Source: Cichorium intybus (Eukaryota > Streptophyta > Magnoliopsida > Asterales > Asteraceae). Taken from it: 64,000 bases of DNA. A program made the translations under genes and the position numbers. Shown piece after piece: positions 17,628 to 28,429 of this stretch; position 1 is the first letter of the stretch; each line of letters starts with the position of its first letter. The notes below the pieces were generated by a model. That model did no database searches and was not told the origin of the DNA. It saw nothing but the letters and a program-made list of their open reading frames with translations. Location of the stretch: the NCBI GenBank assembly GCA_023525715.1, contig CM042011.1:62729854-62793853 (forward strand), in the 5' to 3' direction.

Positions 17628-18938
17628 GTGCAAAATGTGGCACGGCCTCTCGGGTATGTGATTGTTACTAAAAGAACAAAGACAAAACCAAGTGGCTATG
17701 TGTCGAAAGTTGTTTTGATGTGTGATCGAGGTGGTGTGTTTAAAGGCCAGGAGACGTCCACCAGAAATACGGGGACAAGAAAAACAAATTGTCCATTCGA
17801 ATTGCAAGCTTGTTACTATAAGTTGGATAATGTTTGGAGGTTAAAAGTAAAAAATGATCAGCATAATCATGATCCTGCAACGTTTTTGGAGGGTCACCCA
17901 TTTGCAAGGCGGTTAACACAAAATGAATCCAAAATGGTTGTAGAAATGAGAATAAAAAATGTCCCCCCATGGAATATCTTATCGGAGTTGAAGAAACATA
18001 ATGAGAAAAACGTATCTACAATAAAGACAATTTACAATGAGGGTAACAAAGTTCGAATGGCTGAGCGTGAAGGTCGAAGTCAAATGCAGGTTGTATTCGA
18101 ATTTTTGCATTCAAAAGGATATTTGTATGAGTATCGTACAAATGATACGACCAATGCGTTGGAAGATCTTTTTTTTGTTCACCCAACATCATTGGAGATA
18201 TGGCGTGCATTTCCACAGGTTATGATGATGGATGCCACCTACAAGACTAACAAGTATGAATTTTTTTTATTCATTAATTGTGGTTACAATATTTTTACTA
18301 ATTGTTATTCTTCTATTAATAGGTACAAAATGCCTTTTCTGGAGATTGTTGGTGTTACGTCAACAAACACGACATTTTCCATTGGTTTTGGGTTCATGCA
18401 TCAAGAAAAGGAACCTAATTACACTTGGGCTTTAAGTTGTCTGAAGACCATACTCGACATATATGACAGCCCATGTGTGATTGTTACTGACAGAGAGTTA
18501 GCATTGATGAGTGCATGTACAAAAGTATTCCCGTCAGCCATTCAGATACTTTGTAGATGGCATATATCTCAAAGTATATTAGCTCATTGCAGACAAAGTT
18601 ATAAGACAATTGGAGAGTGGACATCCTTTACACGAGATTGGGATACTTTAGTTAATTCATCAACATGGGCAACATATTTGAGAAACTATGAACAACTTGA
18701 ATCAAGAGCGACATATCATCAAGGTATTTTTTGTTTAATATATTAATTTATATAATAATATGCTAACCATTTACTTGTTTAATCAGGTGTTATCAAATAT
18801 CTCAATCGTGTCTGGTTGGAAAAATACAAGGAGAAGTTTGTATCATTTTGGATTAACCAACGTTTAAACTTTCACAACCACACGAACAATAGAGTTGAAA
18901 GTCAACATGCAAAGTTGAAAAAATTCTTGAATACATAA
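17628..18938 (+). pseudogene. MULE transposase (FAR1/FHY3-like), C-terminally truncated
   Basis: Three exons fit: 17628..18253, 18323..18723 and 18787..18938, giving 392 codons to a TAA. The first 110 residues are a FAR1-type DNA-binding region (CDRGG, then CPFELQACYYK, then HNHDP). The MULE core follows with the DDE aspartates in MMMDATYKTNKY and CVIVTDRELALMSA, the C-x2-H-like CRWHIS motif, and the glutamate in NRVESQHAKLK. Intron 1 (69 nt) has no stop and is a multiple of three, so it can also be read through as 23 residues. The stop at 18936 falls inside the conserved stretch where LKKFLNT should continue toward DLDKF. Further stops follow, and the sequence then runs into the OTU ORF, suggesting the two were once one protein. 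Confidence 0.9.
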
Positions 18939-19008
18939 CATGCCGACTTAGATAAATTTTTACCTGTATTGAAAAGGTAGTGGCATCGCAACATACAGCA
19001 ATAAAAAA

Positions 19009-19290
19009 TCATTCTTCAACCAAGATCTACCAACGTATACATCGGATAATATGGCTACTAATTGGCATGACATAAATGAAGAATCAGAGATGCATAACAC
19101 GTATTCATTTCGAGAACCTCCGATGTCCAACTCATTCTTCAACCAAGATCTACCAACTTATACATCGGATAATATGGATACTAATTGGCATGACATAAAT
19201 GAAGAATCAGAGATGCATAACACGTATTCATTTCGAGAACCTCCGATGTCCAACTCATTCTTCAACCAAGAACCACCAATTTATACTTCA
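19009..19290 (+). repeat. 123-bp (41-codon) direct repeats at the OTU ORF start
   Basis: The word TCATTCTTCAACCAAG occurs at 19009, 19132 and 19255, exactly 123 bp apart, and the intervening sequence is almost identical. Since 123 is divisible by three, the frame is kept and the protein repeats a block beginning (A/D)TNWHDINEESEMHN and ending in YTSDN. Confidence 0.95.
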
Positions 19291-19812
19291 ATCCCACTTA
19301 TGAAAGAAATTCCAAACGAATTTCATACATACGTCGGGCATATTACAGACGTGGATGGAGATGGAAATTGTGGATTTCGGGCTATATCAGTTTCTCTTAG
19401 TGGTAATGAACATTCTTGGGAACAAATTAGGTATGAGCTACGCAACGAGTTAATAACACACCATCAAGAGTATGCCATGATTTACGGTGATCTTTTAAAC
19501 CGCATAAGTCACTCGTTGAGTTTCTCTGGATCGGGTTTTGCAGGACGTGAATATTGGTTGCAAATGCTCGACACTGCTATTCTCATCGCTAATAGATATC
19601 GTGTTATCGTTATTTTCCTAAGCAATAGTGGTTCTTCAACGTGGTTCCCACTTCGGTATGGTCCGCAAGACATCCCAAATCATGCATATGTCGTTATCGC
19701 CCACGTTTACGGTAACCATTATGTGAAAGTTGATTTACAAGGAGCGTATCCAATGCCTCCTATTTTGTCTAGACTTGTGCGTGCGTACAGATCAGAACAT
19801 TCTGTTGAATGA
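19051..19812 (+). CDS. OTU-domain cysteine protease-like protein of the MULE
   Basis: 253 aa from the chosen ATG. Residues 1..82 are two copies of a 41-residue block and have no known fold. Residues about 90..235 are an OTU (ovarian tumour) domain: DGDGNCGFRAIS holds the catalytic Asp104 and Cys107, and the catalytic His is His223 in NHYVKVDL. OTU proteins usually remove ubiquitin from substrates. Plant MULEs fused to OTU or Ulp1-type proteases are known as a general theme, but the role in transposition is not established. The ORF lies about 110 bp after the transposase stop, in the same orientation. It is likely the C-terminal part of a former DBD-MULE-OTU polyprotein, and the ATG within the repeat may be fortuitous. 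The triad is intact. Confidence 0.85.
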   Translation: MATNWHDINEESEMHNTYSFREPPMSNSFFNQDLPTYTSDNMDTNWHDINEESEMHNTYSFREPPMSNSFFNQEPPIYTSIPLMKEIPNEFHTYVGHITDVDGDGNCGFRAISVSLSGNEHSWEQIRYELRNELITHHQEYAMIYGDLLNRISHSLSFSGSGFAGREYWLQMLDTAILIANRYRVIVIFLSNSGSSTWFPLRYGPQDIPNHAYVVIAHVYGNHYVKVDLQGAYPMPPILSRLVRAYRSEHSVE

Positions 19813-20105
19813 GAAACATTGTATGCTGCTCGAATAAATGCTTATGCTCGTTATCCAGATAACGCACCACGCAATTGTAATACTGGACCATTTACTATCT
19901 CTGATTAATAAGAAAAACTTTGCTTTAGTATTATTATTTATTTTGTATTTTTTTATACAATCGTTCGAATTTGACATAACTGTTTTGATATAATTTTATA
20001 AATTTATAAACGTCGTTCGTTCTGTCGTAATTAATAAAAAACTATTGTTTTATTGTTATTAAAACATAGAAATTATAAAAGGTAAATTTGTTATTATCGT
20101 TTTTC

Positions 20106-20140
<35 letters not shown>

Positions 20141-20301
20141 CAAATCAAATATTATTTGTAAAAAGAAAAAAAAAACAACAAAAAAACAACAAAAAGACAA
20201 AATAGTTAAAAAAACAAAAAAAATACAACAAAAAACAAAATTTCACATCAGGGGGGTATCACTAGACAATAGGGGGTATGTATAGAATGACCCTATATAT
20301 A

Positions 20302-21555
20302 ATCGTGTAGGAACCCAAAATCCGGTAAGAACCGCGAGAACAAATCTGGACCTTTAATCTTGAAAAATAGATGGATTAGATTCAATGTGCAAATAATGAT
20401 CATGTATTAAAATTCAGGGGTTGTTTTTATAAATATCAGAAATTAAGAGGGAGGGAAAGAGAATTTTATAAGGGTATTTAAGTAAAACTACAAAGCAAAG
20501 CTACGTAGCAATCTTAGGCTCTCACGCGCCCCCACTCTCCCCATGACACATGTCACCTTCTAATTGGCTGAGTTTTATTTATTTTTCAACCCAGTTTGTA
20601 TTTTGGCAATAAATTTTTTTTTCTTTGTAAAAAAAATTCTGAAAAAACCAAAGTTCTTAAAATTTAATTCTTTACAAAACAAGCACCATTGTGAAAATTT
20701 GAAAAAAATATTTTGTATTTTTTATTTTTATAAAAAATCAAAAATTAAAAAAATTTCCAAAAATTATGAAAACTTTAAGGATTATTGTAGATATTATATT
20801 AGTAAGTTTGCAAAAAGAATTTTTTGAAAAAAATGTTTTTTTTCGTTTTTATTTTTATATTTTTAAGTATTAAAAACTCATCAAAATAACAAAAAATATA
20901 CATGATTCAAAAATATTAAAACCAAAATATGTTTTATGATTTAAAACTTATGATCAAATATGCAATATTCGTTATGATTCAAGATCCAAAAGTCGTTATG
21001 ATTCAAACGAGTTAAAAAAACATATAATGACAAAATAATTCAAAATTTATGACCCAAGATGCAAAAAAACTATGATCCAAAATGTTATGATCCAAAACGT
21101 TATGATTAAAAATATCATGATCCAATTTGATTAGATTAAAGATACGAAAAAAAGGTTAAAAATAAGATTAAAAAATATTAAAAATTAAAAAATATGCATA
21201 AAAATGAAAAAAACAAAAAAATTAAAAATCGAGTACTGTAGCATTAAAAAAAACTAAAAAAAATAAAAATCTAAAAACCGAGTATAATCGAAAATAAAAA
21301 AAAAATTGAAAAAAAAAAGAGAAAAAAACTCACTTAAATCACGTTGAAAAAAAAAACTCACTTAAAAAACCCACTTAAATCCTTGAGTTCGTATTTCGTT
21401 CCGTGGACATGCGTCGCACGTGATTGCGTCACGTCGAAGGAAGACGTTTTGACGTTATTGCGTCACTTAAAAAACCCACTTAAATCCTTGAGTTCGTATT
21501 TGACGAGAAGAGTCATCGCGGTTCCTACCGGATTTTGGGTTCCTACCGGATCCTA

Positions 21556-21560
<5 letters not shown>
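20302..21560. mobile_element. 1.26-kb TIR element adjoining the MULE
   Basis: The left end reads TGTAGGAACCCAAAATCCGG then TAAGAACCGCGAGAAC. The right end, reverse-complemented, reads GGTAGGAACCCAAAATCCGG then TAGGAACCGCGATGAC, with an extra GGGTTAGGATCC beyond it. Short TATATAT lies on the left and a 280-bp (AT)n array on the right. The interior is very A-rich with ATGATTCAAAA and GATCCAAAA words (20930..21140), like the reverse complement of the 56270..57413 interior. A 40-bp direct repeat around CCACTTAAATCCTTGAGTTC occurs twice near the right end (about 21371 and 21475). No transposase. Confidence 0.82.
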
Positions 21561-22689
<1,129 letters not shown>

Positions 22690-24155
22690 CCTCCCACGCT
22701 TTTCGGCATGAAGCGTTCATCACACGATCTTCTGAGGTTCAAGAGGAGGAGAGACATCAGGCCGTAGGAGGAGGGCCTGTGGTTGTTACGGTCGGTGATG
22801 CTAGGAGTGCTTCCCAGGAGAAAGTGATCGAGGGAGGTGCTGAGGGTGAACAAGCTAGTCGGTTGAAGGTTGTGGTCAAGCGTCGTGCCGCTTGGCAAGG
22901 TGTTGGTGAGGGTTCTGCGAGTGTGGTTTTGCCCCGGCGGTTAAGTCCTCGTCGTTTGGGGGGAGGCAATGGGGCTTCTGGTGCTGTTCCTGTTCAGTCT
23001 CTAGTGATTAATATTGTGGATGATACTTCTCAAGGTGGGGATATGGAGATTGACCAGGGTGGGGGTGCTCGTATCGGTACCCACCATGTGGTCGACAGTG
23101 CAGTCGTCGAAGGTTCCGGCGAAAATCAACCTCGTCCCCCTGTTGGTTCTCAGACTCCTCGTCTTGACTTTTCTGGGTTTGGTTATCGTGGTGGGGCGGC
23201 GGCTTTAGGACCCCCTTTGGTTGTTGGCGTGGAAACTGGTTCATCTGCTTCCGCTGGAAAGTTTGTGCCTAATTGGGATTTGACTGAGGGAGCCCGGTTG
23301 TCATATTTTCCGACTGCACTGGAATTCACACAACATGTGTTTCCTCCTGGCACCCAATCAGAGATGGGGAGTTATTCCCCGGCTGATTTGGTAGGCTCGC
23401 TTCGTTATGCAGCCGCGCAGAGTGCATGTTTCTTCAGCGAAGGTGCCACCCGGATCGAACAATTGTTGGCCGCTGGTGCCGACCGCCCTTCCCTCCAATA
23501 GGAATTAGATGCAGCCCGCACGGAAATTTCCAGGCAGCAGGATACCCTAAAGGACCTTCGTGGTCGTGTCCTTCACGCCGACGCTGATCTTCAATCCCAG
23601 TTGGTTCTTTTGCAAGCTTCTCAAAAAGAGAGTGCCAGGCTGAAGGATGAACTGGCGGAGGTGAACCGTCAAAAGATTGAGCTGCAAGGTGCCTTGGCCG
23701 GGTTGAAGTCGAAAAATGAAGGGCTCCACATTCAGCTTGAGAGTGCCGAAAGAGATGCTTCTGAGCGTGACCGGGTTGCTCAGGCGAAGACTTAGGCGTT
23801 GGAGGAGGCGGAGGTGGACCTTTCCTGGCTGTTAACTGAGGGTGTGGTTGGCGTGGTTGATCTGGTTATGGAAAGCAGGGATTTTGGTATGGGCGTGCAT
23901 CGTCTTAAGGAAGTGTGTCTAGCGGCCGGGCAGGCTCAGGGGTATTCCCGAGCTTTGAAGGATGTGAAGGCCGGCAAGGAAATAGTGGAGGAATAAGAAG
24001 TGCCACCTCTTGAATATGGTATCGAGGTGGATGAGGCCGTTGATGCTTTCGTTAATGTTGATTACGCCACTGACTTCAAGCTTAGGGAGCTCGGTGTGCC
24101 TGAGTTGAAGGCGTTATTGGATCCGAGCAATGCAGCTGGCCCCTCCCACCCGTGA
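22690..24155 (+). pseudogene. Antisense ORF of the Tat-like element (gypsy-type transposon protein, coiled coil)
   Basis: One frame is open from the LTR junction to about 23501, then continues through three isolated stop codons to 24155. The N-terminal part is acidic and glycine-rich. After FVPNWDLTEGARLSYFPTAL there is a long heptad-like coiled coil (LDAARTEISRQQDTLKDLRG, then ASQKESARLKDELAEVNRQK) followed by AAGQAQGYSRALKDVKAGKE. This layout matches the plant family annotated as putative gypsy-type transposon (Transposase_28-like), found beside Tat elements. It is antisense to gag-pol and lies next to the 3' LTR, as in Retand-type elements. Its function is unknown. The start codon at 22557 lies in the LTR and is probably not the original start. 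Confidence 0.72.
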
Positions 24156-24514
24156 CAGGTATTTGTTTGATCTTTCTTTGTTTAACTGTTGTGGACAATC
24201 TATGTAATGCCCTGCTGAGGCTTCTTGGACAAGATGTTGTTGTTTTTTTTTGCTTTGTAGGGCTTGAATGCCTGGACATATTTGATATGCGTTGTATGTG
24301 ATGGCCGTGTTTAACCCGTTGCTTGTGTTTCGTCTGGATGTGCCTTGTATTAATTGTACTTGTAATGTTTGGAACATATTTTGTGTGTGTGGCTCTTTAT
24401 CCCTTCAGACGTTGGTTGGATTGCTGGAGTGGATCGTTGGGTCTATCCAGGATCATGTTGCTGAAGAGACTATCGTCGGCTATCACTGATTTTTCCTTTA
24501 CAATGTTTTTGTTC

Positions 24515-25216
24515 GAGTAAGCCGGGTTAAGACACGGACTAGGAATCACGTAGCCCGTTGGAGAATGTTTCATCTTATGGTCTTTAGGGCTATGCTCTGT
24601 AGTCATTAAGTCTTTCGTAGGATGATAGACCTTGCTTAAGGCTAGGACCAGGAGTCACGTTTCCCGCTAGGGAGTATTTCACCCTAAGGTCTTTAAGACT
24701 AGGACCAAGAGTCGCTAAGTCTTCTTCAGGATGTTTCACCTGGTTGGACCTTGCTAAGGCTAGGACCAGGAGTCGCGTAGCCCGCTAGGGAGTATTTCAC
24801 CCTAAGGTCTTTAAGACTAGGACCAGGAGTCGCTAAGTCTTCTTTAGGATGTTTAACCTAGTTGGACCTTGCTAAGGCTAGGACCAGGAGTCGTGTAGCC
24901 CGCTAGGGAGTATTTCACCCTAAGGTCTTTAAGACTAGGACCAGGAGTCGCTAAGTCTTCTTCAGGATGCTTAACCTGGTTGGACCTTGCTAAGGCTAGG
25001 ACCAGGAGTCGCGTAGCCCGCTGGGGAGTATTTCACCCTAAGGTCTTTAAGACTAGGACCAGGAGTCGTTAAGTCTTCTTCAGGATGTTTCACCTGGTTG
25101 GACCTTGCTAAGGCTAGGACCAGGAGTCGCGTAGCCCGCTAAGGAGTATTTCACCCTAAGGTCTTTAAGACTAGGACCAGGAGTCGCTAAGTCTTCTTCA
25201 GGATGTTTCACCTGGA
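24515..25216. repeat. 118-bp tandem repeat array in the Tat-like 3' region
   Basis: The phrase CTTGCTAAGGCTAGGACCAG recurs at 24750, 24868, 24986 and 25104, exactly 118 bp apart, with more diverged units before. Each unit contains two half-units starting CTAGGACCAGGAGTCG, so the monomer is itself an old dimer of about 60 bp. About six units are present. Arrays of this kind in the 3' untranslated region are a known habit of Tat/Ogre elements and can seed satellites. Confidence 0.95.
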
Positions 25217-25348
25217 TACATTGCGTTTAATACAATACAATTTTAATTCATTCATCTATCGTTCCATTCGACGGTTACAATTGTGAAAAGCAAAAATCAA
25301 CTGTGTCGGTGGCCGACTTCTTCTTGCGACTTTAGTCTACTGTCTTGT

Positions 25349-27055
25349 CTAGTAATAGAACTTCCTGAGGTTCTGGATATTCCATGTCCTTGGTATGGCT
25401 CTGCCTTCTGGAGTTTCGAGGGCATAGGAGCCTTTTGGGTTTGCCTCTGTGACCCGGTATGGCCCTTCCCAAGTTGGTCCCAATTTGCCCCGTGGTTCCG
25501 CGTGGCTTGCTTCGTTCTTCCGGAGTACTAAATCTCCCACTGCGAATTTTTTCTCCCGGACCCTTCTGTTGTAATATCTCTCTGTTGTTGCCTTGTAGCA
25601 TGCCTGTCTTATTATGGCAAATTCTCTTTTTTCTTCCAGCATGTCCAGGTTTAGGCGGAGGTCTTGGTTGTTCCTTCCTTCATCAAATTCTGTTGTTCTT
25701 AGGCTGCCTACGAAAATCTCTGGGGAAAGAACAGCTTTCGTGCCATACGCCAGTTTAAATGGTGTTTCGTTTGTTGATGTGCATGGGGTGGTCCGATATG
25801 ACCATAGTACTGTAGGCAATTCTTCGGCCCAGCAACCATTTGCTTTTCCCAGTCTCTTTTTTAATCCTACTACTAACGTTCTGTTGGGTACTTCGGTTTG
25901 CCCGTTCGCCTGCGGGTGGGCCACGGATGTGAATTTTTGTTTGATCATTCTCTCGGTGCACCAAGTCCTGAATGGGTCTTCTGCGAATTGCAACCCGTTG
26001 TCACTTATCAGAGTTCGTGGAGTACCGAATCTCGTCAGGATGTTCTTCCACATGAATTTGATGATGTTCCGACCCGTGACTGAGGCGATGGCCTCGGCTT
26101 CGATCCACTTCGAGAAGTAATCTACGGCGACTATGAGGAACTTGACTCGTCCTGGCGCTTCTGGAAACGGCCCCATGATGTCAATGCCCCATTGGTGGAA
26201 AGGCCACGGGCTGGAAATGCTTGTCAATGGTGCGGCTGGCGAATGTTGTAGTGGTGAGAACGTTTGACATGCTACACACTTTCGTGTTATCTCTTTTGCA
26301 TCTGCGTGCATTTCCGGCCAGTATACTCCTGCCCTGATGGTTTTTCCAGTGAGCGCCCTGGCGCCTTCGTGTGCTCCTGACTCGCCAGTGTGGATTTCTT
26401 CTAGCAGCGCTTTGCCTTCCTCACTTGTGATGCACTTTAGCCAAGGCTCTAAGTGACCTCGCCTGTATAAGACATCGTTTCTTATTGCGTATTGTGGGGC
26501 TTTCACCTTTACTTTTCTGGCTTCGTTCTCGTTTGCTGGTAAAAGGCCTTGTGTCAGGTAGTCGATAAAAGGTGTCATCCAAGTTGTAGCAGTTGTGCTG
26601 ATCGGTGTTACTTCCTTTCCATCGATACTCCTATTTTTTAGAACTTCCACCAAAACTTCTTTGGACAGGTGGTCAAACGCTGCGGATGCTAATTTACTCA
26701 GCGCGTTGGCCTTTCTGTTGGCGGAGCGCGGTATTTGTTTGACTGCGAAACTCCCCATCGTAGCCGCTATCCTTTTCACTTCCTCTGCGTATTTCTTCAT
26801 CCGTTGGTCTTTTAGCTCATAAGCCCCGTTGAGCTGGTTTGCTACCAACAAAGAGTCACTGTGTGCTAGTAGATGTTGTACCCCATTCTCTCTCGCGAGC
26901 CTCATTCCTGCGAGCAACGCCTCGTACTCTGCTTCGTTATTCGACATCTGGAAGTCGAATCTGAGTGCATAAGTTATTTCCTCGCCTTCTGGGTTTGTCA
27001 ACACTAGTCCGGCTCCTGAGCCTTCTTTGCTGGCTGCCCCATTCGTGTGGAGCAT
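25349..27055 (-). pseudogene. Tat-like second RNase H and integrase
   Basis: A 568-codon open stretch. It begins in a second, archaeal-type RNase H (GSGAGLVLTNPEGEEITYAL, then NNEAEYEALLAGM, then HSDSLLVANQLNG). The first catalytic position, normally TDGA, reads TNGAA, so this copy has lost one metal ligand. The integrase follows: zinc-binding H-H-C-C (IHTGESGAHEGARAL, KCVACQ), then catalytic D (QWGIDIMGPF), D (LISDNGLQF) and E (ANGQTEVPNRT). The C-terminal part has FAVGDLVLRKN and GKLGPTWEGPYRV and ends NLRKFYY. The ATG is internal to the polyprotein; the true upstream frame is contiguous with the RNase H linker but shifted from the RT. Confidence 0.93.
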
Positions 27056-27059
27056 CCAG

Positions 27060-28429
27060 GTTTCTGGGTGTGTTTTCGGATCTTGTTTGGTCGACTGACT
27101 CCTTTCTTCCTCTTGTTCCTCTGGTATTTCTGCTAGAAAGTCTGCTAGGGCCTGGCCCTTGATGCTTGTTCTCGGTTTGTATTCAATGTCATGTTCCCCT
27201 AGCTCAATGGCCTATTTGGCCAGTCGCCCTGACTTCTCTGGTTTCAGTAGCACTTGGCGGATTGGTTGGCTTGTCAACACTTCGACGTGGTGGGTAGCGT
27301 CTCAGTCAACGTGCTGCATAGATTAGTGCTAGGACTAGCTTTTCTAGTTTCGGGTAACGCAGCTCTGGGCCCTAGAGCGCCCGACTAACGAAATAGACAG
27401 GTCTTTGTTGGCGTTCCCTTTCCACAGCTAAGACGACATCGATGGCTTCTGGTGACGCTGCCAGGTACATAGATAGTTTTTCCCCGGGGGCCGGGCATGC
27501 CAGCGTGGGGAGTTCTTTGATTGCTTCTTTTAAGTGTGCCAAGGCTGTCTCTGCCTCTCCCGTCCATTTGAAGTTGTGCTTGTCAACGCAGCCTTTCAGC
27601 GTGTTGAATAGTGGGAGGGCTTTTTCCGCCGACTTTGCTATGAATCGTCCCAACGCTGTGAGTTTCCCGTTGAGTCCCTGTATTTCTCGCAGGCTTGCTG
27701 GTGATTTTATCTCGATGAAGTCTTTGATTTTCTCTGGGTTCAGTTGGATGCCTTCCCGCGTGTCGTAGTAGCCATAAACTTTCCTTCTTCCACGCCAAAG
27801 GTGTACTTGGCCGGGTTGAGTTTCATTTGTATCCGGGAGAGTGTTTTAAGGGTTTCTTCGATGTCCTGTAGCAAGGACTGCTCTGCTTGGCTCTTTATGA
27901 CCATGTCATCCACATATACTTCCACGTTCCTTCCAATTTGATCATTGAACACTTTGTCGACGAGCCTTTGGTATGTTGCCCAGACGTTCTTTAGACCGAA
28001 CGACATTTTCTGGTAGCAAAAGGTGTCGTGGTCTGTATAAAAAGCTGTTTTATCCTCGTCTTCCTTCCGCATGAGAATCTGGTGGTAGCCCTTGTAGGCG
28101 TCTAGGAAGCACTTCCACTTAAAACCCTCCAGGGACTCTACTTTCTGATCTATCTCAGGGAGCGGGTAACAATCTTTCGGGCATGCCTTATTTAAATCGG
28201 TGTAGTCGATACACATTCTCCAGCTTCCATCGCTTTTCTTGACCATCACCGGATTGGCAATCCATGTTGGAAAAAAGGCATCGCGCACAATGCCGGCTTG
28301 TACTAGCTTGGCGACTTCTGCGTTGATGGTATTGTTGCGTTCTCCCGCTTGGCCACGACGTTTTTGTTTGATGATGTTGCTTCCGGGTGTGACGTTGAGG
28401 TTATGTTCGATGATTGATCTGTCTACTCA
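27060..28429 (-). pseudogene. Tat-like reverse transcriptase and first RNase H
   Basis: The RT reads MVKKSDGSWRMCIDYTDLNK, ACPKDCYPLPEID, KTAFYTDHDTFCYQKMSFGL and the active-site YVDDMVIKS. An in-frame stop at about 28427 separates it from the protease part. At about 27740 the frame is lost, and a second block (27653..27372) resumes with RFIAKSAEKALPLFNTLKG and the first RNase H text (LAASPEAIDVVLAVERERQQ, then RPVYFVSRAL), where the usual D-x-x-x-S active site looks worn. A further stop or shift joins this to the next block. Confidence 0.88.

Noticed and set aside
24515..25216. Regular repeats that might be read as a CRISPR-like array
   Set aside because: Units are contiguous 118-bp tandem copies with no unique spacers, inside a plant retrotransposon.
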